Of a DNA stretch of 64,000 bases, positions 7,650 through 17,067 are shown piece by piece. A model generated the notes under the pieces. It made no database searches, was not told where the DNA came from, and saw nothing but the letters and a program-made list of their open reading frames with translations. Source of the stretch: Azoarcus sp. KH32C (GTDB lineage: Bacteria > Pseudomonadota > Gammaproteobacteria > Burkholderiales > Rhodocyclaceae); the NCBI RefSeq assembly GCF_000349945.1, contig NC_020516.1:4960001-5024000 (forward strand). The letters run 5' to 3'. Each line of letters starts with the position of its first letter. Within the stretch, counting starts at the first letter, position 1. Position numbers and translations under genes: made by a program.

Positions 7650-9227
7650 TCACGCGCCAAGCAGCGCCGCATCGGCCGCGTCGCGCGACAGCGCATCGAG
7701 CAATGCCGGGCCGCCCTGCACGACGCAGCGGCGGTGGTACATCGCGAGCGCGCGCAGCCCGCCCAGTTCCTCACCGCCACCGGCGCGCCCCGGTCCGCCG
7801 TGCAGACAGGTCGGCATCACGTTGCCGTGGCCGGTGTGGTTCGCGCCGACCGCGCCATCGACGACCATCACGCGGCCATGCAGGTCGGCGATCGCCGGCA
7901 CGAGTTCGGCGAGGAAGGCGGCATCGCCCGAATACACCGACGCGACCAGCGAGCCCTGGCCACGCCGGGCGATGGCAATCGCATTCGTGGTGTCCGTGTA
8001 AGGGATGACCGTCGCGACCGGTCCGAAGACTTCGGTGTCGTGCACGTGGCGCGCGGCAAGGCCCTTATCGCAGAAGAGCAGCGTCGGCTGGACGAAGGCG
8101 GAGACCGCGGGATCGGCATCGACCGGCGCGAAATTCGCATCGCCGCCGGAGACGACTTCGCATTCCTCGCGCAGCTTCGCGAGGCCCTCGAAGGCGGCGG
8201 CCTGTTGGGCGCGGCTCACGAGCGGGCCGACGCGCACGCCTTCGCTGCGCGGGTTGCCGACCTTGAAGCCGGCGAGCTTGCCGCCGACGGCGTCAGCCAG
8301 CGCCCGCGCGACCGGTGCCGGCGCGAGGACGCGGCGGATCGCGGTGCATTTCTGGCCGGTCTTGATCGTCATCTCGCGGACGATCTCCTTCACCGCGAGC
8401 TCGAACTCGGCGCTGCCGGGCGCGGCGTCCGGGCCGAGGATCGCGGAGTTCACGCTATCGGCCTCGACGTTGAGGCGCACCGAGCGCGCGACGACGTTCG
8501 GGTGCGTTTTCATGCGCGCCGCGGTGTCGGCCGAGCCGGTGAAGGATACGACGTCGCACTCGGTGACGTGGTCGAGCAGGTCGCGCGCCGAGCCGCAGAC
8601 GATCGAGATCGCGCCCGGCGGCAGGATGCCGGCCGCGACGACGTCCTCGACCATGCGCTGCGCGACCCACGCGGTCGGCGTCGCGGGCTTCACGAACACC
8701 GGCACGCCCGCGAGCAGTGCCGGGGCAGCCTTCTCCCACAGGCCCCAGGCCGGGAAGTTGAACGCGTTGATGAAGACCGCGACGCCGGTGAGCGGCATCA
8801 GGAAGTGCTGGCCCTGGAAGACCTCGGTCTTCGCGAGCGGCACGCGCGCCCCTTCCTTCAGGTGGCGCGCGGCGCCGAGCGTCTTGCCTGCGCGCGCATA
8901 GCTTTTCAGCGTGAAGATCGCGCCATCGACGTCGAAGGCGGCGTCGCCTTCGGTCGCGCCGGAGTTGCGCAGCGACAGGTCGAAATAGTCGGCGCGCTTG
9001 GCCGCGAGCGCCTCGGCGATCGCGCCGAGCATCGCGGCACGCGCTTCGTAGGTCTGCGCCCGCAGCGCTGCTCCGCCTTCTCGGCGCGCGAAGTCCAGTG
9101 CGCGGGCGATGTCGATGCCGTCGGATGAGACCTTCACCAGGGCTTCGCCGGTGACGGGATCGGTCAGCGCAATGCCTTCGCCGGCGCCTTCGACCCACTG
9201 CCCGTATACGTAATTAGCCAACTTCAC
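7650..9227 (-). CDS. boxD: 3,4-dehydroadipyl-CoA semialdehyde dehydrogenase (BoxD)
   Basis: This enzyme oxidises the ring-opened semialdehyde made by BoxC to 3,4-dehydroadipyl-CoA. The 525-residue protein belongs to the aldehyde dehydrogenase superfamily, in the PaaZ N-terminal-like group. The catalytic set is visible: Asn157 in NAFNFP, Lys180 in VFVKPAT, Glu255 in NVEADS and nucleophile Cys294 in GQKCTAI. The GTG start is chosen because GGAGAGGAGA lies just upstream and the sequence begins VKLANYVYGQW. A longer reading adds 40 residues without family likeness. It is the first gene of the minus-strand arm, facing boxR across the shared control region. Confidence 0.92.
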   Translation of the reverse strand: MKLANYVYGQWVEGAGEGIALTDPVTGEALVKVSSDGIDIARALDFARREGGAALRAQTYEARAAMLGAIAEALAAKRADYFDLSLRNSGATEGDAAFDVDGAIFTLKSYARAGKTLGAARHLKEGARVPLAKTEVFQGQHFLMPLTGVAVFINAFNFPAWGLWEKAAPALLAGVPVFVKPATPTAWVAQRMVEDVVAAGILPPGAISIVCGSARDLLDHVTECDVVSFTGSADTAARMKTHPNVVARSVRLNVEADSVNSAILGPDAAPGSAEFELAVKEIVREMTIKTGQKCTAIRRVLAPAPVARALADAVGGKLAGFKVGNPRSEGVRVGPLVSRAQQAAAFEGLAKLREECEVVSGGDANFAPVDADPAVSAFVQPTLLFCDKGLAARHVHDTEVFGPVATVIPYTDTTNAIAIARRGQGSLVASVYSGDAAFLAELVPAIADLHGRVMVVDGAVGANHTGHGNVMPTCLHGGPGRAGGGEELGGLRALAMYHRRCVVQGGPALLDALSRDAADAALLGA

Positions 9228-9315
9228 TTTGTCTCCTCTCCGTTGCTCGGGATGCCCGGTCTGCGCCGGGTCGGGGGGTTCGGTTGGGACGTCTGCTGCG
9301 CGTCCTTGTAGACAT

Positions 9316-9343
9316 AGAATACACGCGCAAAATGCTTCGTCAA
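9316..9343 (-). promoter_or_regulatory. probable sigma70 promoter of the boxD operon
   Basis: Read on the minus strand, TTGACG (9338-9343) and TATTCT (9316-9321) are 16 nt apart. Transcription would start near 9309, leaving a leader of about 80 nt before the boxD GTG. The -35 box lies inside a perfect hairpin (AAAATGCTT at 9329-9337 and AAGCATTTT at 9342-9350). Two ACTGCA boxes lie just upstream, at 9353 and 9384. Confidence 0.6.
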
Positions 9344-9351
9344 GCATTTTA

Positions 9352-9528
9352 CTGCATTACATTTCAGCGACGCCGGCTAAAACTGCAGTTTGCGGCACAT
9401 ATCTGATAGTACGGCCGGATGTAAGTAGCTATTTACTGCATCATCCCGCAGGCTCCACCCTCGATAAACTGCACTTTAGTTGTTGACGAATCTCAATCAC
9501 TGCACTATTGTTCAACTCAACCGATGCA
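9352..9528. promoter_or_regulatory. array of six TGCA (ACTGCA/TGCAGT) boxes, likely BoxR operators
   Basis: TGCA cores occur at 9353, 9384, 9437, 9470, 9501 and 9525. Almost all are part of ACTGCA or its complement. Neighbouring spacings of 31, 53, 33, 31 and 24 nt include three close to three helical turns. The related regulator BzdR is known to bind TGCA-containing repeats. The last three boxes bracket the boxR promoter and the first two sit just upstream of the boxD -35, as expected for one regulator acting on both arms. Operator function is inferred. Confidence 0.6.
9483..9511 (+). promoter_or_regulatory. probable sigma70 promoter of boxR-boxCBA
   Basis: TTGACG (9483-9488) and TATTGT (9506-9511) are 17 nt apart, with a start expected near 9518. 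One TGCA box (9501) fills the end of the spacer, one (9470) lies just upstream of the -35 and one (9525) just downstream of the start. This is suited to repression of its own synthesis by BoxR, released by benzoyl-CoA. Confidence 0.6.
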
Positions 9529-9552
9529 GTTCGCTGCGTAAAAGGAACCAAG

Positions 9553-10467
9553 ATGAGCCTCAAGTCCGACATCGACACCCCGCAAGACCTCGCCGAAACG
9601 GCTGCGGACAGCGCTGCGTCGGCGGAAAGCGGCAATATCCTTCCTGCACTCGGCAAGCGGGTGCGCGAGATCCGCGACCGCCGTGGCATGACGAGAAAAC
9701 TCGTCGCCCGCGAAGCCGGCGTGTCGGAACGTCACCTCGCCCACCTCGAAGGGGGCGACGGGAACGTGTCGATCGTGCTGCTGCACAGCATCGCCCGCGC
9801 GCTCAACGTGTCGCTCGTCGAACTGCTCGCGCCGGAAGCGGAGGACACGGTCGAGAAGCGCCTGATCCGCCGCTTCCTCGAACGCCTGCCCCAGCACCGC
9901 CTGGAAGAAGTCGTGTTCCGCCTGATGCGCGACTTCGGCCAGGACGAAGCGGTGCGCCGTAAGCGCATCGCGCTGATCGGACTGCGCGGTGCTGGCAAGT
10001 CGACGCTCGGCAAGCGCCTCGCGCAGGAAGAAGCGATGCCCTTCATCGAGCTCGACCGCGAGATCGAGAAGGAAACCGGCATTCCGGGCCGCGAGATCTT
10101 TTCGCTGTACGGGCAGTCCGGCTACCGCCGCATCGAGAAGCGCACCCTCGAGCGTGTCCTGCGCGAACACCCGCGCGCCGTGATCTCGGTCGGCGGTGGC
10201 GTCGTGTCGCAGCCGGAAAGCTTCGAGATGCTGCTCGCGCAGTGCATGACCGTGTGGGTGAAGGCCCAGCCGGAAGAACACATGGCCCGCGTGATGTCGC
10301 AGGGCGACCTGCGGCCGATGGCGGGCAACGACGAGGCGATGGAGGACCTCACGCGCATCCTCGAAGCGCGCCTGCCCCTCTACGCCAAGGCCGACACCGT
10401 GCTCGACACCTCGGGCGAGACGGTCGAACAGAGTTTCACCAAGTTGCGCCAGCTCGTATTGGGCTGA
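9553..10467 (+). CDS. boxR: benzoyl-CoA-responsive regulator BoxR (XRE HTH plus shikimate-kinase-like domain)
   Basis: This BzdR/BoxR-family repressor has 304 residues. An XRE-type helix-turn-helix covers about residues 33-95 and a linker 95-135. A shikimate-kinase-like domain runs from about 137 to the end, with P-loop GLRGAGKST at 143-151 and VISVGGGVV later. In studied relatives the C-terminal domain senses benzoyl-CoA and the HTH domain binds TGCA repeats. The ATG with AAGGAACC upstream is preferred; a longer frame would start in the promoter. It is the first gene of the plus arm, 31 nt before boxC, and divergent from boxD. Confidence 0.93.
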   Translation: MSLKSDIDTPQDLAETAADSAASAESGNILPALGKRVREIRDRRGMTRKLVAREAGVSERHLAHLEGGDGNVSIVLLHSIARALNVSLVELLAPEAEDTVEKRLIRRFLERLPQHRLEEVVFRLMRDFGQDEAVRRKRIALIGLRGAGKSTLGKRLAQEEAMPFIELDREIEKETGIPGREIFSLYGQSGYRRIEKRTLERVLREHPRAVISVGGGVVSQPESFEMLLAQCMTVWVKAQPEEHMARVMSQGDLRPMAGNDEAMEDLTRILEARLPLYAKADTVLDTSGETVEQSFTKLRQLVLG

Positions 10468-10498
10468 GCAAATCCAACAGAGAGAGAGGAGACAGACA

Positions 10499-12166
<1,668 letters not shown>

Positions 12167-12312
12167 GGCAAACGAATCACTCCCGCGCCGCGCGGCAGGC
12201 CGTCCCGCTGCCGTTGCAGCCGGCGCCCTGGCGCGGCGGGGAGATCGCAGCAAAAGCAAGGCACGCAGCCCCCGACGGCGCGGCCCACACCCAAATCTGG
12301 AGGAGTACCGAG

Positions 12313-13734
12313 ATGATCAACTACAGCGAACGCATCCCGAACAACGTCAACCTCAACGAAAACAAGACGTTGCAGCGCGCCCTCGAACAATGGCAACCGT
12401 CCTTCCTGAACTGGTGGGACGACATGGGCCCGGAGAACTCGACCAACTACGAGGTCTACCTGCGCACCGCCGTCAGCGTCGATCCCAAGGGCTGGGCCGA
12501 CTTCGGTCACGTCAAGATGCGCGACTACCGCTGGGGCATCTTCCTCGCGCCGCAAGAGGGCGAGAAGAAGATCAGCTTCGGCGAGCACAAGGGCCAGGAC
12601 GTGTGGCAGGACGTGCCGGGCGAATACCGCTCGACGCTGCGTCGCATCATCGTCACCCAGGGCGACACCGAGCCCGCATCCGTCGAGCAGCAGCGCCACC
12701 TCGGCCTCACCGCCCCGTCGCTGTATGACCTGCGGAACCTCTTCCAGGTGAACGTCGAGGAAGGCCGCCACCTGTGGGCGATGGTCTACCTGCTGCACGC
12801 CCACTTCGGCCGCGACGGCCGCGAAGAAGGCGAGGCCCTGCTCGAGCGCCGTTCAGGCGACGAGGACAACCCGCGCATCCTCACCGCCTTCAACGAGAAG
12901 ACCCCGGACTGGCTCTCGTTCTTCATGTTCACCTTCATCACCGACCGCGACGGCAAGTTCCAGCTCGCCTCGCTCGCCGAATCCGCCTTCGACCCGCTGG
13001 CGCGTACCTGCAAGTTCATGCTGACCGAGGAAGCGCACCATCTCTTCGTCGGCGAATCCGGCGTCGCCCGCGTGATCCAGCGCACCTGCGAAGTGATGAA
13101 GGAACTGAAGACCGACGACCCCGCGAAGCTGCGCGCCGCCGGCGTCATCGACCTGCCGACGCTGCAGAAGTACCTCAACTTCCACTACAGCGTCACCAGC
13201 GACCTCTATGGCGCCGAAGTGTCGTCGAACGCCGCGACCTACTACACGAACGGGCTGAAAGGCCGCTTCGAGGAAGAGAAGATCGGCGACGACCACAAGC
13301 TGCAGAGCGCCGAATACGAAGTCATGGACGTCTCGGGCGACCAGATCCGGACCCGCCGCGTGCCCGCGCTGTCGGCACTGAACGAGCGCCTGCGCGACGA
13401 CTGGATCGCCGACGTGCAGGCCGGCGTCGACCGCTGGAACCGCATCCCGGCCAAGTTCGGCTTCGACTTCCGCTTCACGCTGCCGCACAAGGGCTTCCAC
13501 CGCCGCATCGGCATGTTCGCCGACCTGCACGTCAGCCCCGACGGCCGCCTGCTGTCCGAAGCCGAATGGACGCACCAGCACAACAACTGGCTGCCGACCG
13601 AAAGCGACCGCCTGTACGTGCATTCGCTGATGGGCCAGTGCATCGAGCCGGGCAAGTTCGCCAACTGGATCGCCGCGCCGGGCCGCGGCATCAACAACCA
13701 GCCGGTTAACTTCGATTACGTCCGCTTCAACTAA
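12313..13734 (+). CDS. boxB: benzoyl-CoA 2,3-epoxidase, di-iron oxygenase subunit (BoxB)
   Basis: This is the class I di-iron oxygenase that epoxidises benzoyl-CoA with O2 and electrons from BoxA. It has 473 residues, the size of characterised BoxB. All six iron-ligand positions recalled from the BoxB structure are present at the same numbers: Glu120, Glu150, His153, Asp211, Glu240 and His243. Examples are NVEEGRH for 150 and 153 and TEEAHH for 240 and 243. The start MINYSER has GGAGGAGTACCGAG ahead. The 146-nt gap before it holds a GC-rich hairpin-like stretch. It is followed 79 nt later by boxA. Confidence 0.96.
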   Translation: MINYSERIPNNVNLNENKTLQRALEQWQPSFLNWWDDMGPENSTNYEVYLRTAVSVDPKGWADFGHVKMRDYRWGIFLAPQEGEKKISFGEHKGQDVWQDVPGEYRSTLRRIIVTQGDTEPASVEQQRHLGLTAPSLYDLRNLFQVNVEEGRHLWAMVYLLHAHFGRDGREEGEALLERRSGDEDNPRILTAFNEKTPDWLSFFMFTFITDRDGKFQLASLAESAFDPLARTCKFMLTEEAHHLFVGESGVARVIQRTCEVMKELKTDDPAKLRAAGVIDLPTLQKYLNFHYSVTSDLYGAEVSSNAATYYTNGLKGRFEEEKIGDDHKLQSAEYEVMDVSGDQIRTRRVPALSALNERLRDDWIADVQAGVDRWNRIPAKFGFDFRFTLPHKGFHRRIGMFADLHVSPDGRLLSEAEWTHQHNNWLPTESDRLYVHSLMGQCIEPGKFANWIAAPGRGINNQPVNFDYVRFN

Positions 13735-13813
13735 GAGGGCAACCCCTCTGCCTAAACAGGAATAGAACGGGAGCGGGCCTCGCCCGCCTCCCGCCCCGTG
13801 GAGAGAGACAACC

Positions 13814-15058
13814 ATGAACGCGCCCGCAGAGCACGCCAACCTCGCCAGGCAACACCTCATCGACCCCGAGATCTGCATCCGCTGCAACACCTGCGAAGAG
13901 ATCTGCCCGGTCGATGCGATCACGCACGACAGCCGCAATTACGTCGTCAAGTTCGACACCTGCAACGGCTGCCTCGCCTGCATCTCGCCCTGTCCGACGG
14001 GCGCGATCGACTCATGGCGCAACGTCGACAAGGCCGCGCCGCACAGCCTCGCCGACCAGTATTCCTGGGACTACCTGCCCGACACCACCGAACTCGACCA
14101 GCTCGAAGCGACGGTGATGGGGGCGGCGGAACTCCCGGCCGAAGTGCAGCAGATCACCGAAGTCGCCACCGCCGGCCAGGGCGGCCCGGCCCTCGCCCCG
14201 TGGTCCGCGTCGCACCCTTACGTGAATATCTATTCGCCGGCGGCGCCGATCACCGCGACCGTCACCGGCAACTACCGCCTCACCGCCGAGGACGCCTCCA
14301 GCGACATCCACCACATCGTGCTGGATTTCGGCACGACGCCCTTCCCGATCCTCGAAGGCCAGTCGATCGGCATCATCCCGCCTGGCACCGACGACAAAGG
14401 CAAACCGCACCTGCTGCGCATGTACTCGGTCGCGAGCCCGCGCGAAGGCGAGCGCCCACATTACAACAACCTCGCGCTGACGGTGAAGCGCGTCGTCGAA
14501 GACCATGAAGGCAAGCCCGCCCGCGGCGTCGCGTCGAACTACGTGTGCGACCTCAAGAAGGGCGACAAGGTCCAGGTCACCGGCCCCTACGGCTCGACCT
14601 ACCTGATGCCCAACCACCCCGGCTCGTCGATCATGATGATCTGCACCGGCACCGGCTCCGCCCCGATGCGCGCGATGACCGAACGCCGCCGCCGCCGCAT
14701 GGACCGCAAGGAAGGCGGCGAGCTCGTGCTCTTCTTCGGCGCCCGCGCCCCCGAGGAACTGCCTTACTTCGGCCCGCTGCAGAAGCTGCCGAAGGACTTC
14801 ATCGATATCAACTTCGCCTTCTCGCGCGTGCCCGGCGAGCCCAAGCGCTACGTGCAGGATGCAATCCGCGAGCGCGCCGACAAGGTGTTCCAGATGCTGC
14901 AGGACGACAACTGCTACATCTACATCTGCGGCCTGAAGGGCATGGAAGCCGGCGTCCTCGAAGCCTTCCGCGACATCTGCCGCGCGAACGGCGCCGACTG
15001 GGACGCACTGCGCCCGCAGCTCCTCGCAAAGGCGCGCTTCCACGTCGAGACCTATTGA
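13814..15058 (+). CDS. boxA: benzoyl-CoA epoxidase reductase subunit (BoxA)
   Basis: This is the NADPH-dependent reductase that feeds electrons to BoxB. It has 414 residues. Two [4Fe-4S] motifs sit at the N-terminus, with Cys21, 24, 27, 31 and Cys50, 53, 56, 60. A ferredoxin-NADP reductase module follows from about residue 140, with an FAD-binding LLRMYSVASPR segment and the nucleotide-binding MICTGTGSAPMRAM. The C-terminus YIYICGLKGMEAGV is typical of the FNR family. The ATG has GGAGAGAGA upstream. It is co-directional with boxB and the thiolase gene. Confidence 0.95.
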   Translation: MNAPAEHANLARQHLIDPEICIRCNTCEEICPVDAITHDSRNYVVKFDTCNGCLACISPCPTGAIDSWRNVDKAAPHSLADQYSWDYLPDTTELDQLEATVMGAAELPAEVQQITEVATAGQGGPALAPWSASHPYVNIYSPAAPITATVTGNYRLTAEDASSDIHHIVLDFGTTPFPILEGQSIGIIPPGTDDKGKPHLLRMYSVASPREGERPHYNNLALTVKRVVEDHEGKPARGVASNYVCDLKKGDKVQVTGPYGSTYLMPNHPGSSIMMICTGTGSAPMRAMTERRRRRMDRKEGGELVLFFGARAPEELPYFGPLQKLPKDFIDINFAFSRVPGEPKRYVQDAIRERADKVFQMLQDDNCYIYICGLKGMEAGVLEAFRDICRANGADWDALRPQLLAKARFHVETY

Positions 15059-15124
15059 ACCCACGCAATACCGGCACCGACTCAACACGGATTCCCACAA
15101 CCCCCACCGTAAAGGCTTCCGCGC

Positions 15125-16333
15125 ATGACCCGCCCCGTCTACCTCTGCGACGCCATCCGCACCCCCTTCGGCCGCTACGGCGGCACGCTGTCATCCGTGC
15201 GCGCCGACGACCTCGCCGCGCTGCCAATCAAGGCGCTGATGGCGCGCAACGCCTCCGTCGACTGGGCGGCCGTCGACGACGTGATCTACGGCTGCGCCAA
15301 CCAGGCCGGCGAAGACAACCGCAACGTCGCACGCATGGCGGCGCTCCTCGCAGGGCTTCCGGTCGAAGTCCCCGGCAGCACGGTGAACCGCCTGTGCGGC
15401 TCCAGCCTCGACGCGGTCGGCATCGCCGCACGCGCGATCGCCTCCGGCGAAACCGAGCTGATGATCGCCGGCGGCGTCGAGAGCATGAGCCGCGCGCCCT
15501 TCGTCATGGGCAAGGCCGACACCGCCTTCTCGCGCAGCGCCAAGATCGAGGACACGACGATCGGCTGGCGCTTCGTGAATCCCGTCATGCGTGCCCAATA
15601 CGGCATCGACTCGATGCCCGAGACCGCCGAGAACGTCGCGCAGGACTTCAACGTCAGCCGCGCCGACCAGGACGCCTTCGCACTTCGCAGCCAGCAACGC
15701 TGGGCCGCCGCAAACGAGCGCGGCTTCTTCGCGCGCGAGATCGTGCCGGTCGACATCCCGCAAAAGAAAGGCGATCCGCTCCGCTTCGCTGCCGACGAAC
15801 ACCCCCGCCCCGACACGACCATCGAAGCCCTCGCGAAGCTGAAAGGCGTCGTGCGCCCCGACGGCTCGGTCACCGCCGGCAACGCCTCCGGCGTCAACGA
15901 CGGCGCTTGCGCGCTGCTCCTCGCCTCCGAAGACGCCGTACGCCGCTTTGGCCTCACCCCGCGCGCCCGCATCCTCGGCTCGGCCACCGCCGGCGTGCCG
16001 CCGCGCATCATGGGCATCGGCCCCGCGCCCGCGACGCAAAAACTCCTCGCGCGGCTGAACATGACGATCGGCCAATTCGATACCATCGAACTCAACGAAG
16101 CCTTCGCCGCGCAGGGCCTCGCAGTGCTCCGCCAGCTCGGGCTCCCCGACGACGGGGCGCACGTGAATCCGAACGGCGGCGCAATCGCGATCGGCCACCC
16201 GCTCGGCGCCTCGGGCGCGCGCCTCGTCACGACGGCGCTCAACCAGCTCGAAGCGACCGGTGGGCGCTACGGTCTCGCAACAATGTGCATCGGCGTTGGC
16301 CAAGGCATCGCGCTTGCGATAGAACGAATCTAA
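15125..16333 (+). CDS. pcaF: beta-ketoadipyl-CoA-type thiolase
   Basis: This acyl-CoA thiolase has 402 residues. It very probably performs the last step of the route, cleaving 3-oxoadipyl-CoA to succinyl-CoA and acetyl-CoA. Catalytic residues are visible: Cys91 in NRLCGSS, His358 in IGHPLGASGAR and Cys388 in MCIGVGQG. The start MTRPVYLCDAIRTPFGRYGG and overall length match PcaF/PaaJ proteins better than biosynthetic thiolases. It lies 66 nt after boxA in the same direction. No beta-oxidation enzymes for the intermediate steps are seen in the window, so those must be encoded elsewhere. Confidence 0.9.
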   Translation: MTRPVYLCDAIRTPFGRYGGTLSSVRADDLAALPIKALMARNASVDWAAVDDVIYGCANQAGEDNRNVARMAALLAGLPVEVPGSTVNRLCGSSLDAVGIAARAIASGETELMIAGGVESMSRAPFVMGKADTAFSRSAKIEDTTIGWRFVNPVMRAQYGIDSMPETAENVAQDFNVSRADQDAFALRSQQRWAAANERGFFAREIVPVDIPQKKGDPLRFAADEHPRPDTTIEALAKLKGVVRPDGSVTAGNASGVNDGACALLLASEDAVRRFGLTPRARILGSATAGVPPRIMGIGPAPATQKLLARLNMTIGQFDTIELNEAFAAQGLAVLRQLGLPDDGAHVNPNGGAIAIGHPLGASGARLVTTALNQLEATGGRYGLATMCIGVGQGIALAIERI

Positions 16334-16392
16334 TAGGCGAGCTTCATCTCGCTACGACAACGAGTGCCATACCCCAGCACGGGAGAGAGGAC

Positions 16393-16974
16393 GTGAAACC
16401 CGAAGCCATCCAGATCATCCGCGACGAACACCTCGCGATCAGCGCCGTGCTGTACTCGCTGCGCTACCTCGTCAAGGACATGCGCAAGGGCGCCGCCCCC
16501 AATTTCCCGCTGCTGCGCGCGATCCTCGACTACATCGTCTCCTACCCCGATCGCTGGCACCACCCCAAGGAGGACAAATACCTCTTCGCCGCCGTGAAGA
16601 AGCGCACCCACGACGCCGACGGCCTGATCGGCCGGCTCGAGCGCGAGCACGAGATGGGCTACCCGATGGTCGAGGACCTCAAGCGGCAGCTGATCGCCTT
16701 CCAGGACGGCGACCCCGCCGCCGGCGAAGCCTTCTTCGACGCTGCCGAGCGCTACGCCGAGCTCGAATGGCAGCACCTGCGCACTGAAGAGGAAGTGTTC
16801 ATGCCGATCGCCGAGCGCGTGCTGTCACCCGAGGAGTGGGCCGGGATCGCCGCCGCCTTTCGTGAAAATGACAACCCGCTCTTCGGCATCAAACCGAAGG
16901 ACGAAGCCGAGACGCTATACCGCCGCATCCTCGCTCTCGCGCCCGCTCCGATCGGCTTCGGCAAGGCAGACTGA
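16393..16974 (+). CDS. hemerythrin HHE-domain protein
   Basis: This 193-residue four-helix protein is of the hemerythrin-like family, which binds a di-iron site and often senses O2 or stores iron. The HHE ligand pattern is visible: IRDEHLAI near residue 13, DRWHHPKEDKYLF near 55, REHEMGYP and LEWQHLRTEEEVF near 123-135. The GTG start is preceded by GGGAGAGAGG, and a longer open frame upstream is the shadow of boxA and the thiolase. It lies 59 nt behind the thiolase and may be the last gene of the box arm. It could support the oxygen-dependent BoxAB step, which is speculative. Confidence 0.87.
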   Translation: MKPEAIQIIRDEHLAISAVLYSLRYLVKDMRKGAAPNFPLLRAILDYIVSYPDRWHHPKEDKYLFAAVKKRTHDADGLIGRLEREHEMGYPMVEDLKRQLIAFQDGDPAAGEAFFDAAERYAELEWQHLRTEEEVFMPIAERVLSPEEWAGIAAAFRENDNPLFGIKPKDEAETLYRRILALAPAPIGFGKAD

Positions 16975-17067
16975 CATCCGCCGTTCGCCGTCCGCGAGGC
17001 GGGACGGACTCCCGCCCTCCATTCGCCCGCCGGCAGCCCAGGCGGTGCGAACGAACCGAACTCCGCG

